A DNA stretch of 64,000 nt from Cytobacillus oceanisediminis 2691 (GCF_000294775.2 NZ_CP015506.1:4563501-4627500); one strand, 5' to 3'; shown: positions 41,802-50,843, counted from the stretch's first letter. The notes: generated by a model from the letters alone, not told the origin. Numbers and translations are program-made.

Positions 41802-42586
41802 CAAGAAATCAACTCCCAAAAGCGATTGTTTTTTTGAAAATGAAGGTCATATACTGGAACAGTTTCTACTAATTTATTTAGCAGCTTGATCACTTGCTTA
41901 GTTTCTTCTGGGCTATGTGCCCAGTAGAATACTTTATCTAATAATTGAATTAGCGAATCAGACTTTTTAAGGTTCGTTCTATTATTATGTAAAGACTGGT
42001 GTAAAAGCTGTATGCTTGCTAGTGGAACTGTTTTATTGGTTCCGGTTGCCTGCAACTCACTTCTAAAGGGCGAGTCAAAGACAGTTACTTTTCCATCATC
42101 AACCTTTAAAATAGTTGCCTCATCAGAAAGCAGTTCTCTTGGCGCAGACAATTTTGCTGCCGTTGACTTTCCTGCGCCTGATTGGCCAGAAAAAATATGA
42201 GCTTTACCATTTTCAATGGCACAGGAAGAATGGATTAAGAGACCCCAGTTGTGGTAGACGATGAAGGAGCTGTATAAATTTGTTATCGCGTGCTTTAACG
42301 CAAATTCATTATGAGCATAAATAACAGAATATCTGTAGTCCGATACTGTCTCAATTAGATAGTCAGCACGCCGGAAAAGTATCTTTTCTTCATGCTTGGA
42401 AACTTCAACATGGTAGTTAACAAATGGTTTTCCAAACCCCTTCTTTATAGTTATTTTTATGTCTGGATCACTTGTTTTCCCCTTGAAAATACTGAAGTTC
42501 CTTTGAATGAAATTCTTAAAATCCTTTGATTCTGTTGATATCTCAACCTCATGGGCACCGACTTTCGTATAAAGTAAATCCATCAT
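41801..42586 (-). CDS. HPr kinase/phosphorylase-like protein
   Basis: 261 aa. Walker A GQSGAGKS at about 134-141 within AHIFSGQSGAGKST, then LLSDEATILKVDDGK, where the acidic residues fit the HPrK metal site, and SPFRSELQAT. Homologues in paeninodin-type clusters phosphorylate the C-terminal Ser of the lasso precursor. The N-terminal 120 residues form a separate domain of beta strands ending YHNWGLLIHSSC. AAGGAG precedes the ATG. It lies just downstream of the candidate precursor gene. Confidence 0.85.
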   Translation of the reverse strand: MMDLLYTKVGAHEVEISTESKDFKNFIQRNFSIFKGKTSDPDIKITIKKGFGKPFVNYHVEVSKHEEKILFRRADYLIETVSDYRYSVIYAHNEFALKHAITNLYSSFIVYHNWGLLIHSSCAIENGKAHIFSGQSGAGKSTAAKLSAPRELLSDEATILKVDDGKVTVFDSPFRSELQATGTNKTVPLASIQLLHQSLHNNRTNLKKSDSLIQLLDKVFYWAHSPEETKQVIKLLNKLVETVPVYDLHFQKNNRFWELIS

Positions 42587-42650
42587 TTACGAAACTCCTT
42601 ACATATAAATAAAGAGGCGATAAACTAGACTCACCTCTTATTTAAAATAA

Positions 42651-42893
42651 TTAATTATTTCCTCTACCTTTTCCATTTCCGTTACCCCCACCATTACCTG
42701 AACCGGGTCCTGTTCCAGGTTTTTGAGGCCTAGGGTCATTAGGATAATTAATTCCTCCATTGCCATTTCCATTAGGATTCTTGTTCCCAACCCCTTTATT
42801 CCAGCTATGGGCTGTTTCAAAACGAATTGGTTGATGGCTTAAAACCATTGGGCGAGTATTTTCTTTTTTTTCATGGCAATCCAGTGTTTTCAT
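42651..42893 (-). CDS. candidate RiPP precursor, Gly/Asn-rich peptide
   Basis: 80 aa. N-terminal half is leader-like: a charged start, then PMVLSHQPIRFETAHSW (residues 15-31), reminiscent of leaders recognised by PqqD domains. The C-terminal half from residue 32 is almost only Gly, Asn, Pro and Lys, with NGNGNGG and GSGNGGGNGNG tracts. One Cys (residue 6) and one core Ser (residue 65). GGAG lies nine bases before the ATG. Size, place at the head of the cassette and composition suggest a modified peptide or a small secreted matrix-like protein. Confidence 0.65.
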   Translation of the reverse strand: MKTLDCHEKKENTRPMVLSHQPIRFETAHSWNKGVGNKNPNGNGNGGINYPNDPRPQKPGTGPGSGNGGGNGNGKGRGNN

Positions 42894-42941
42894 TTAATCA
42901 ACTCCAGTATTTTTTTTTCAGAAAATCGATTGCTTCTTAGC

Positions 42942-43013
42942 GTTCTTTAAACAAGAATTAAAAAATATTAATAATGGTTAATTATAAAGTACTATCCGTT
43001 CTTTTTAAAGAAC
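42942..43013 (-). promoter_or_regulatory. promoter of the peptide cassette with SinR-like palindromes
   Basis: A -10 TATAAT lies at 42981-42986 on the minus strand. Overlapping the -35 region is the palindrome GTTCTTT-TT-AAAGAAC (42998-43013), and downstream in the leader lies GTTCTTT-AAA-CAAGAAT (42942-42958, 5 of 7 in the second arm). Both carry the SinR consensus GTTCTYT. Confidence 0.5.
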
Positions 43014-43104
43014 ATTTTTTCGACAAATTACTCATTAATACTCAGCATGCTACGATTAGAAGTTTTAAAAATAATTGATCCATTGTCTGACTACTACTGA
43101 TAGT

Positions 43105-43569
43105 TTATACGGCCGTATTATTTTTATCTTGTTTTGTGATTTTCCTTAGGACAGCTCCAGATCGAGAGTTTTTTCTAATAAAATAACACCTATGAACAAT
43201 ATATGAAACCACCCATACGCCAATACAGTTTTTAATCAAATCAAAATAAGAAAAAGATCTAAATGGAACATACATCTGATGAATCTCATCTATTAACCCA
43301 TAAGATAGGGCTAAACTGGCAGCCAGAATTTCCTTTGTACTGTTCAGTTTCCCAAAAGTTAGTAAAGACATTATGAGCAACAAATAAAGCAAACCGAATT
43401 CAAAAAAGTGGGCTAGCTCAAATAATATTCCTAATAACAAAATAACGTTCACATCCAAAAGGCTTGATAATGCAAAAACAGACTCAGGGTTAAAATGGCT
43501 CGACTGCAGCCAAATAATACCCATATACAAAAAGGGTAGAATTAAAAGAAAACACCTTATAATCACCAT
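43105..43569 (-). CDS. VanZ-like membrane protein
   Basis: 154 aa. Four hydrophobic helices with FELAHFFEFGLLYLLLI (conserved HFxxF), LSYGLIDEIHQMYVPFRSFSYFDLIKN, where DEIHQ and R.S..D are the VanZ signature. VanZ-like proteins give low-level teicoplanin resistance in some settings, but most are uncharacterised. No ribosome site stronger than a GCAGGTGAAGC lies before the ATG. It is upstream of the peptide cassette on the same strand, separated by 210 bases that include the palindromic promoter. Confidence 0.8.
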   Translation of the reverse strand: MVIIRCFLLILPFLYMGIIWLQSSHFNPESVFALSSLLDVNVILLLGILFELAHFFEFGLLYLLLIMSLLTFGKLNSTKEILAASLALSYGLIDEIHQMYVPFRSFSYFDLIKNCIGVWVVSYIVHRCYFIRKNSRSGAVLRKITKQDKNNTAV

Positions 43570-43734
43570 GCTTCACCTGCTATTATAATAGGTTAAGTCT
43601 TAAGGGAATTTAAAAAAATCCAATAAGTATTTTGTGAAAAAATATTATACTTTACTACTAAGAATAATACCTGACATCATTTCGGCATTTGGATAATTAT
43701 TTTCTTTATACTGTTCAATAACTTTTATTTACAT

Positions 43735-44280
43735 TAAAATCAACTCTTACAATTGAAGTCTGATACCTTCCATTATTTATTTCCCCAATACAATAAGATG
43801 CTTTACTAAGACCGTCGAAGGGTAATCCTACGCTTCCAATATCAATTATGCACTTGCCATTAATATATCTGATATAAGGCTTATTTGATATGAGGATAGA
43901 TATCAGCTTCTTTAACCATCAACTATTCATTTATTGCTTCATCACTTGATGATTGAGGTATCATTTCGGGAGTAGCATGGAAAGCATGAATTCTTCCCAT
44001 CAAATTCTAACTTTAATTCTGAGGGCAGATTTTTGAGATATTCGATATCAACACCACCTAATTTAGAACATGTCCAATCTCGTTCTTTGTTCATCATCCC
44101 CAAAACTTGACTAAGAACTTCTCCCTCCCTCACCCCGCGGCCACCAATTCGTCCGCATTTCCTTTAATTACGTCACATTCTAATGATCTTACTAAGCCCA
44201 ATGCCTTTTTTGGCTCGGGTCCTCGAAAACATATTCCCCGAGAACAAGAACTTTGTGCTAAAACTGCCCTACGGATCTTA
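43735..44280 (-). pseudogene. decayed metallophosphoesterase
   Basis: On the minus strand broken frames give HKVLVLGEYVFEDP, then EPKKALGLVRSLECDVIKGNAD and ELVAAG, then a stop, SQVLGMMNKERDW, NLPSELKLEFDGK, and after more shifts RYINGKCIIDIGSVGLPFDG and VRVDFNV. These blocks follow the order of a YfcE-type calcineurin-like phosphoesterase, where GNAD, HATPE and GSVGLPFDG are usual. Several frameshifts and stops make it nonfunctional. It overlaps the end of the beta-helix gene by a few bases. Confidence 0.8.
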
Positions 44281-46440
44281 CTTTGTGATTAATTTATTTT
44301 CCTCATTAATTTCCTTTGAAGTTAGTTCCAAAGTTGCATTAAATAATTTATTATCCGTCACTCCATATGCTGGGGCATCTGTCCCTGCATTTAATGTGTG
44401 TACACCTGAAATAGCGGTTTTCGTATGGATCTCATTGCCTTTTATCAACGCATTAAATATTTTAGTCGGCTTTGAAGATCCATATGGTCCTAACTTAATT
44501 AATGGTGTATTCTCTGTGTTATTTTTCGCCATGATCTCATTATTAAAGAGTTCAAACTTCCCTGCTCCTTGAACATAAATAGCAGCACCATATCCGATGT
44601 TTTCTGTAACTTCTAATAAGGAATCTTTAATAGTCACTTCTGGATTACCATATAAATTGTTCACATTAAAAAGGCTGCTTGGATTTTTAACTGTGCATTC
44701 ATTCAAAACATATTTCCCTTCTCGATTAATTTCAAGCGTACCTGCTTCAAAGGTGCATCTGTTATACTCTCCAGCGGGAAGTATCGTATCATTATACTTC
44801 TCACCTTTCACAACTAAATCGTCATAGACACTTTTATTGTTTCCAGCCCCCTGAATAATGCCCTTATTCTTCGAATTTGCATGTATAGTTACATCTTTCA
44901 TATTAACAGGAGCATCCCAGATAAATAGCGCTCCCAAATTGGCACCACTTTGCTTCATCTCAATATTTTCTATCTTTTGACCTTCTTTATAGCCAATATT
45001 CAGCATAGCATTAGCCATAGTCGCATTACTAAATGAAATATTTTTACCAAGCAGTTTAACTTCACTTTTTGTAAACTTATTTTGATCAACTATTGCATTC
45101 TCTGAATTTACTGTAAGCCCTGATCCATTAAAAGTATTTTCCTTTACAATCACATCTCCTCTAAATCCTTTATGTACATGAACACCTACTGCCCCTTCCA
45201 ATGATTGTTCAAAGTGGTTACCTTCAATCACTGCATTTTCTCCATATGCAAGCACGATTTGAATTTTATTGTCTGTAAAGTGATTATCTTTAATAATGGT
45301 ATCCCTGCCAGGAAAAAATCCAGGCTCTATATCAAGTCCGCTTTGAGGAGCTGTTCCGCCTGTATGGTGTATATGATTGTTATAAATCTTCACTCCGTCT
45401 GATCCAACCAGACTGATACCCTGCCTTCTGTTATAACCGATATCAGAATTTTTAATAGTAACGTTTTTAGAGATATCGACAGTCATCCTGCTTATTTTTA
45501 CTTTCTTAATAGATGGTGCTTCAAAGACTGCACGAAAATAATCAGCATCTTTTGGAATAACCGACTCTCCTGAGTAAAATCGAATTTGTTTATCTGCCCT
45601 AATAAAGCTTCCGTCTTTCCTGTAATAATAGACGTCTGCTTTGCTACCTGAGTTAATTCCTTCCGGCAGCCAAAAATAAATATTTCGACATTTTTCATAA
45701 GAAGCGTTTTCAAAATGAGTAACCGCTCGATTATTGGTACGGATTTTCCCTTCGGCCTCTACAGGTGTACCCTCATCATTAATTCCACCTATTTCTAAAG
45801 ATTCTTCAGAAATAGTCGACCCTGTCACAGTGGTAGCTGTTACAATAATGCCATCCCCTGTAAATTTCTCAAGCTTCACGTCATCTATCACAATATTTTC
45901 TGCGCCAGCTACCTGAATCCCATAACCCCATTCATGAGTTCCACCAGTATCCGGACCTTTTTTTGAAAAATCATGTGTATCCCTGTCACCACGGTATGTA
46001 CCACCTTTGACAGTAACACTTTGAACATTTGGCCCAAGATACAGAACGGAATAGATCTCAAATTGGTTTGTTTCTTTTTGTAGTACCGTATTTTTACTTA
46101 ATAAAAAATCCATATCACTAACCAAATTAATCCTTGCATCCGGGTCATCTTGTTTTGTTCCTTTTGCAATGAGGTAGGTTCCATCAGGAATTTTGAAGGT
46201 TTTATAATTATTTTTCTTTGCCCATTTTAGAGCTGCGTTGATTCCATTTGTAGTTTCTAGTGGATGAGTTCCATCGTTATAAACACCCCATCGACTAAGT
46301 TCTAATTCATAAACCGGTCTGTTCATTGAATAGTTATTTTGAGTTTTGATTATCTGCTTGTTACCTATATCTGCCGTCACAATAGATCCTGTCATTAAAA
46401 TCAATGCTCCAACAGTTAAAATTATCCACTTGGTCATCAT
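44278..46440 (-). CDS. secreted right-handed beta-helix protein (pectate-lyase-3-like)
   Basis: 720 aa. Signal peptide MTKWIILTVGALILMTGSIVTADI. Then ELELSRWGVYNDGTHPLETTNGINAALKWA, the opening of pectate-lyase-3-like domains, and a long right-handed beta-helix with repeated short strands ending in Asn or Gly turns (NVTIKNSDIGYNRRQGISL, VKIYNNHIHHTGG, IIKDNHFTDNKI). Such proteins degrade or bind polysaccharide. Beside an exopolysaccharide locus a role as polymer hydrolase or lyase is likely, as inference. AAGGAG precedes ATG ATG. Paralogue of the divergent gene at 47107. Confidence 0.8.
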   Translation of the reverse strand: MMTKWIILTVGALILMTGSIVTADIGNKQIIKTQNNYSMNRPVYELELSRWGVYNDGTHPLETTNGINAALKWAKKNNYKTFKIPDGTYLIAKGTKQDDPDARINLVSDMDFLLSKNTVLQKETNQFEIYSVLYLGPNVQSVTVKGGTYRGDRDTHDFSKKGPDTGGTHEWGYGIQVAGAENIVIDDVKLEKFTGDGIIVTATTVTGSTISEESLEIGGINDEGTPVEAEGKIRTNNRAVTHFENASYEKCRNIYFWLPEGINSGSKADVYYYRKDGSFIRADKQIRFYSGESVIPKDADYFRAVFEAPSIKKVKISRMTVDISKNVTIKNSDIGYNRRQGISLVGSDGVKIYNNHIHHTGGTAPQSGLDIEPGFFPGRDTIIKDNHFTDNKIQIVLAYGENAVIEGNHFEQSLEGAVGVHVHKGFRGDVIVKENTFNGSGLTVNSENAIVDQNKFTKSEVKLLGKNISFSNATMANAMLNIGYKEGQKIENIEMKQSGANLGALFIWDAPVNMKDVTIHANSKNKGIIQGAGNNKSVYDDLVVKGEKYNDTILPAGEYNRCTFEAGTLEINREGKYVLNECTVKNPSSLFNVNNLYGNPEVTIKDSLLEVTENIGYGAAIYVQGAGKFELFNNEIMAKNNTENTPLIKLGPYGSSKPTKIFNALIKGNEIHTKTAISGVHTLNAGTDAPAYGVTDNKLFNATLELTSKEINEENKLITK

Positions 46441-47029
46441 ATCACTCCTTCGCTCCCATCATTTCTAATTGGAGTAATATTTAATCGACACTCATCACAA
46501 AATAGCCAAATTTTAAATTTTTTTAACGAGATTACCCTCTTTATTATAATTCTAGTCACACTTTTAATTGTTCTTAACAAAAGAGTATAAAAAGGTTATA
46601 TATTTTCTATTTAGATTAAAGTCATTATTAAAAGGTTTGAAGGTTTTTGAATTGAAAACCGGCAATAAAGCAGGATGCCGGAAGAGGGAATTTCCTGGAT
46701 TGCAGTGTAAATCCAATGACATTTGAAAAAAATAAATCTGTTCTTATATTATTCCCCTTCCTTGCAAGAATGGATTGGGAATAAATAAGATATCTAAGAT
46801 TACAGGTGCTTCGGAGTATTCCTTGTGACATTTCTTATCATTAAGCGTTATTTTATTATCTTAAAGAAGAAAATGCTTATTGCACTTATTGAAGACCCTA
46901 CAGAAAAATAATAAATTTAATGTACTCAATTAGCCCTTACTTTTTCTATTATTTTGAATAATATTTTATTAAGAAGTAATCTATATAAATCATCTACCTA
47001 TTTTTAAAAATTTTAATGGGGTTAATATC
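46441..47029. other. intergenic region between divergent beta-helix genes
   Basis: About 590 AT-rich bases. A TATAAT near 46550 on the minus strand may drive the 44278-46440 gene. No gene supported. Confidence 0.5.
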
Positions 47030-47116
47030 ATGAAGAAGAGGAAGTGTGTTATGTATATAATGAATAAGGCTAAAATTAAAGGTCAATTAACAATATGTGA
47101 TCATTTATGTCTGTAG
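47030..47116 (+). CDS. 28-codon upstream ORF
   Basis: From ATG 47030, with GGGG eight bases upstream, to TAG 47116. It reads MKKRKCVMYIMNKAKIK then QLTICDHLCL. Its stop overlaps the start of the next gene by 10 bases in another frame. It could be a coupling leader peptide, or the displaced N-terminus of the beta-helix protein after a frameshift. It may also be chance. Confidence 0.3.
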   Translation: MKKRKCVMYIMNKAKIKGQLTICDHLCL

Positions 47117-49164
47117 GCACTTATTTGGTTGAATTGGATCGTTGGAATGTAAAAAACGACGGAACTGATGCTGTTAATACTTCTAAAGGAATAAATGATG
47201 CTATTGTATGGGCATCCCAGCAAAATTATTCAGAAGTTGTTTTACCGAATGGTATCTATTTGATTGATGAGAATAATCCCATCAAACCTTTAAGCTTCAT
47301 GACTATAAACTTAGGTGGCGCTACTTTAAGAATAAGAGACAATAGCTTGCCAAAATATGCAATAATCCTTTTTCATAATAAACAACAATACTCTAGAATA
47401 ACTAACGGAAAAGTTGAAGGTGACCGTTATACCCATAATTATGCAGGTGGAGGTACTCATGAATTTGGTGTAGGTGTTGAACTAAGACACGGAGTTCAAT
47501 ATATTACTATTGATAACTTAGAAATCTTTAATACTACTGGAGATGCAATTTTGGGCATTACCTCGTTCGGAGCTATCGGCGGCAGCTTTCCTAAACTTGC
47601 CGGGAATATGGAATCTGGCGGAATTAATACGTCAAATGGCTCTTTGACAACCAATCCAAATCGAATCCGTTCAAAAGTAAATATACCAATGATACCTCAA
47701 ATAAGAAATCTCGGTTACTTCGGGCTATACGGTGACAGCTTCGGAGGTATAGGGAGTGAAATTACAACTAACACTTATGATGTAGTCTTTTATAAGAGCG
47801 ATGATAGCTTTTTATCCTCAACGACCGACCTTCATTTCTTTGATGAAATAGAGGTTCCAACAGCAGCAAGCTATGCCAAGGTCACATTACATCAATCCAC
47901 CGTCCCTTCAGCTTCTGGAACTACAATACTAATTCGAACTCCAGAGTTCCCGAAACATATTTATATTGAAAAATGCAACCTTCATCATTGTCGCAGATTA
48001 GGAATAGCTATTACTGGAATGAAACATTGTTATATAAGCGGATGTGAAATACATCATATCAGCGGCACTGCACCTGCTGGAGCAATTGATATAGAAGATG
48101 GATATGATCTAAACCAATATATTTTTATTGATGGAAATAATATATACGACAACAACAGTTATAATATTATTGCTGTATCAGGAAAGCATATTAACATTAC
48201 TAATAATAGGATTCAATCTGGAATATTCACAATTAATTCTGGAGTAAACAAAGCAATTGTTGAGAAAAATTATTTTCATAATTGTGGTCCTCGTCTTGAA
48301 GGAGATACACTGTTCTCAAATAACCATCTATACGGCTGCAGAACACTACTTCTTGGCCGCGCAGAAGCTGCCATTAATAATTGCCTCTTTCATAATAGTC
48401 CACTAAACTTCAGTAAACAAAAAGCCTATGTAGCCCAAGTAAACAATAGTAAATTTTTATACGATGATGATTTTTATGCTGCATCAACCAACCCTGGCGC
48501 ACCGCTAATATTTAGTACAGAGCCCCAAAGCATCTCAGATTCAGTTTTTGAAGGCAGTGGGGTAGAAGCTTTTACAGTAGTACCTGTAGGGACTCATGAT
48601 TGGATTTTAAATAATGTTTCTTTTATAAACATAAAGCATAGGGAAAATCGTATTACACGATTACCACCGGGTGTGTATTCAAACTGTAAGTTCATTAATA
48701 GCGGAAGGCTAGGAGAATTATCTAGTGAAGATCTTACAAATTATAAATTTAATAATTGCTATTTTGAGTGGAATTCATATCCCTTGTTTTATATGGGCCC
48801 AGCAGCAAAACTTGAATTCTTTATGATATGCAATTGTTTCTTTTTGAACCTTTCAAATTCTGATAATGTCTTCTTCTTAAATGGAAGTTGGGGAACTTTC
48901 CACCTTTCAGATAATACATTCTATTATCCAAATGGAAGCAGTAATTCTATGATAGACATTCGTAATACTACATCAGCAGATTCAATTGTTTTTACTGATA
49001 ATACTTTTATCTCAAAAAACAACATGATAGCTGTTAAAGCTGATAGTTCCCCTACTATTCCTCTAGTTTTCAAGGACAATATCCTAAAAAAAGCAAAAAT
49101 TCAATTGCATGACAATCATATCAAGCTCGATAATATTATTGATTCTGTTCATAATCTTAATTAA
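47107..49164 (+). CDS. right-handed beta-helix protein (pectate-lyase-3-like), no signal peptide
   Basis: 685 aa. YLVELDRWNVKNDGTDAVNTSKGINDAIVWA aligns with the opening of the 44278-46440 protein, and VEGDRYTHNYAGGGTHEFGVGVEL aligns with its GGTHEWGYGIQV block. Parallel beta-helix repeats follow (EKCNLHHCRRLGIAITG, ISGCEIHHISGTAPAGAIDIED). The ATG at 47107 follows an in-frame stop, has no good ribosome site, and gives no signal peptide, unlike its paralogue. Either it stays in the cytoplasm, is exported otherwise, or has lost its original start. Confidence 0.75.
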   Translation: MSVGTYLVELDRWNVKNDGTDAVNTSKGINDAIVWASQQNYSEVVLPNGIYLIDENNPIKPLSFMTINLGGATLRIRDNSLPKYAIILFHNKQQYSRITNGKVEGDRYTHNYAGGGTHEFGVGVELRHGVQYITIDNLEIFNTTGDAILGITSFGAIGGSFPKLAGNMESGGINTSNGSLTTNPNRIRSKVNIPMIPQIRNLGYFGLYGDSFGGIGSEITTNTYDVVFYKSDDSFLSSTTDLHFFDEIEVPTAASYAKVTLHQSTVPSASGTTILIRTPEFPKHIYIEKCNLHHCRRLGIAITGMKHCYISGCEIHHISGTAPAGAIDIEDGYDLNQYIFIDGNNIYDNNSYNIIAVSGKHINITNNRIQSGIFTINSGVNKAIVEKNYFHNCGPRLEGDTLFSNNHLYGCRTLLLGRAEAAINNCLFHNSPLNFSKQKAYVAQVNNSKFLYDDDFYAASTNPGAPLIFSTEPQSISDSVFEGSGVEAFTVVPVGTHDWILNNVSFINIKHRENRITRLPPGVYSNCKFINSGRLGELSSEDLTNYKFNNCYFEWNSYPLFYMGPAAKLEFFMICNCFFLNLSNSDNVFFLNGSWGTFHLSDNTFYYPNGSSNSMIDIRNTTSADSIVFTDNTFISKNNMIAVKADSSPTIPLVFKDNILKKAKIQLHDNHIKLDNIIDSVHNLN

Positions 49165-49173
49165 GAATTAATT

Positions 49174-49206
49174 AATTGACTATCTGCACAATGTCGATAG
49201 TCAATT
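49174..49206 (+). terminator. terminator between convergent genes
   Basis: AATTGACTATC (49174-49184) and GATAGTCAATT (49196-49206) form an 11-bp stem shortly after the beta-helix gene, followed by a weak T-rich run. Confidence 0.6.
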
Positions 49207-49271
49207 TGTTTACATTTTACTTTATTAATTATGAATTGATTTTACAATTATTTCTTCATAATCTTAAGATT

Positions 49272-50807
49272 TCACAAAATACTGTCTTTGACCTTTAGCC
49301 TTTGTGTTACCCTTTTAACAGGAACAATTAATAAATCTTTTTCGTATTTGTTCAAGCTAGTAAACCACATTACAAAAATATACGTCATAGAAAAGATCAA
49401 AATTTTTATAAACAATACAATCCAATTGCTAGCAATAATTAGATTATTAAGTGTAATACAATACAAAATACTAATTGCAGCAGGTGTACTCATAGACAAA
49501 ATATTGATCCAATATTTAAGAATATCTAATTGGATTTTTTTCCAATAATATACATTCATAATAATTATATTTCCTAAAGTAAAAGAAATCGCCGTTGCAA
49601 TAGCGCAACCAATAGCCCCCCACTTTTGAACAAAAATGATACTTAAAATTACATTAACGATTGCTACAGAGAAATTAACTACTGATTTAAATCCCTGCAT
49701 ATTTTTTGCTTGGAGGATAATTCCGCCCATCCCTTGGATTAATGATACTAACATAGGAATAAGAATTATAATGGCTATTGTATATGATTGATTATAATCA
49801 TTACCTACCCATAAGAGAATAAACTCCTGTCCAAATACAATAAAACCACTTAACGCAAACGAAATGATAATATACTGAACTCTTCCCACTCTAATAAATA
49901 AGTCTGATAATTCGTTATCTGTCGCATCTTTGGTTACCATTGTTGATACCTTGGTGAGAAATACATTAGAGATAGCTGAAGAAAAGCCCGAAAAATACCC
50001 AGTGAAAGATGCACCTATCGCATAAACTGAAACTGCAACCGTACCGCTGTAAATTCCAAGAATCACCTGATCAGTTGACCAATACAGTTGTCCAATAACT
50101 AGATTTAAAAAAATATAAGATGAAAATATTATAATATCTTTAAATAATCCCTTTTCGATTTTTTCAAAAACTATTCTGATTTTTATTTTTTTAAAGCAAA
50201 AGTACATATTTATCATAACCGTTAAACAATTTATTAATGTAGTTACCAAAGCCATTGTTATTGAGCCATATCCCATTAATAACAGTGGTAACACTATAAT
50301 AGGATTTATTAGAGAACTAATTATTACAGTCATTTTTTGAAAAATAAACTTTTCATGTGCTAAGATAATAACACTAAACATCCCAAAACCAATACCTATA
50401 GATATGTTTGCAACCATTATTCCCAAAATTATTTTAAGTTTGTTAAGTTCCTTAATACTTAATGAGTTAGAAAATATTAAATCTGCATTTATTGTCAGCA
50501 TAATCCCCACTACTAAGGCTAAAACACCTAAGATACCATACATGATAAAGAACAAACCATACAAAGTAGAGCACCCTTTTTCATCATTTAGGGCCTTATA
50601 TTTTGCCGTATATCGGATTAATGCATTGCCTAATCCAAAATTCAGAACACCTACATATCCTGCAGCAGCGCTAGCCAAACTATATAATCCATACTCAGAT
50701 TGACCAAGAAGACTTAACATAATAGGGGTATATAGAATTGAGATTACGCTATTAATAAACAATGCTAAATATGATAATATGGCACCCGCTTTAAGTTGGC
50801 TTTTCAT
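49272..50807 (-). CDS. polysaccharide flippase (Wzx / EpsK-like)
   Basis: 511 aa from ATG 50807 with AAGG upstream; an in-frame start at 50843 is less likely. About 14 hydrophobic helices, PST/MVF family. The start QLKAGAILSYLALFINSVISILYTPIMLSLLG and GLYSLASAAAGYVGVLNFGLGNALIRY are typical of O-antigen/EPS repeat-unit flippases. It would move lipid-linked repeat units across the membrane for polymerisation by the EpsG-like protein. It is the most downstream gene of the locus in this window, after a decayed stretch. Confidence 0.87.
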   Translation of the reverse strand: MKSQLKAGAILSYLALFINSVISILYTPIMLSLLGQSEYGLYSLASAAAGYVGVLNFGLGNALIRYTAKYKALNDEKGCSTLYGLFFIMYGILGVLALVVGIMLTINADLIFSNSLSIKELNKLKIILGIMVANISIGIGFGMFSVIILAHEKFIFQKMTVIISSLINPIIVLPLLLMGYGSITMALVTTLINCLTVMINMYFCFKKIKIRIVFEKIEKGLFKDIIIFSSYIFLNLVIGQLYWSTDQVILGIYSGTVAVSVYAIGASFTGYFSGFSSAISNVFLTKVSTMVTKDATDNELSDLFIRVGRVQYIIISFALSGFIVFGQEFILLWVGNDYNQSYTIAIIILIPMLVSLIQGMGGIILQAKNMQGFKSVVNFSVAIVNVILSIIFVQKWGAIGCAIATAISFTLGNIIIMNVYYWKKIQLDILKYWINILSMSTPAAISILYCITLNNLIIASNWIVLFIKILIFSMTYIFVMWFTSLNKYEKDLLIVPVKRVTQRLKVKDSIL

Positions 50808-50843
50808 TCTATAACCTTCTAACCATTTATTTATCCAATACAA

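Noticed and set aside
42638-42820. A 60-codon frame overlapping the precursor gene on the same strand
   Set aside because: It is an out-of-frame shadow of the Gly/Asn-rich gene, which has the better ribosome site and the cassette context.
46628-46831. 67-codon frame on the minus strand between the beta-helix genes
   Set aside because: No ribosome site, unusual composition and no likeness to a protein.
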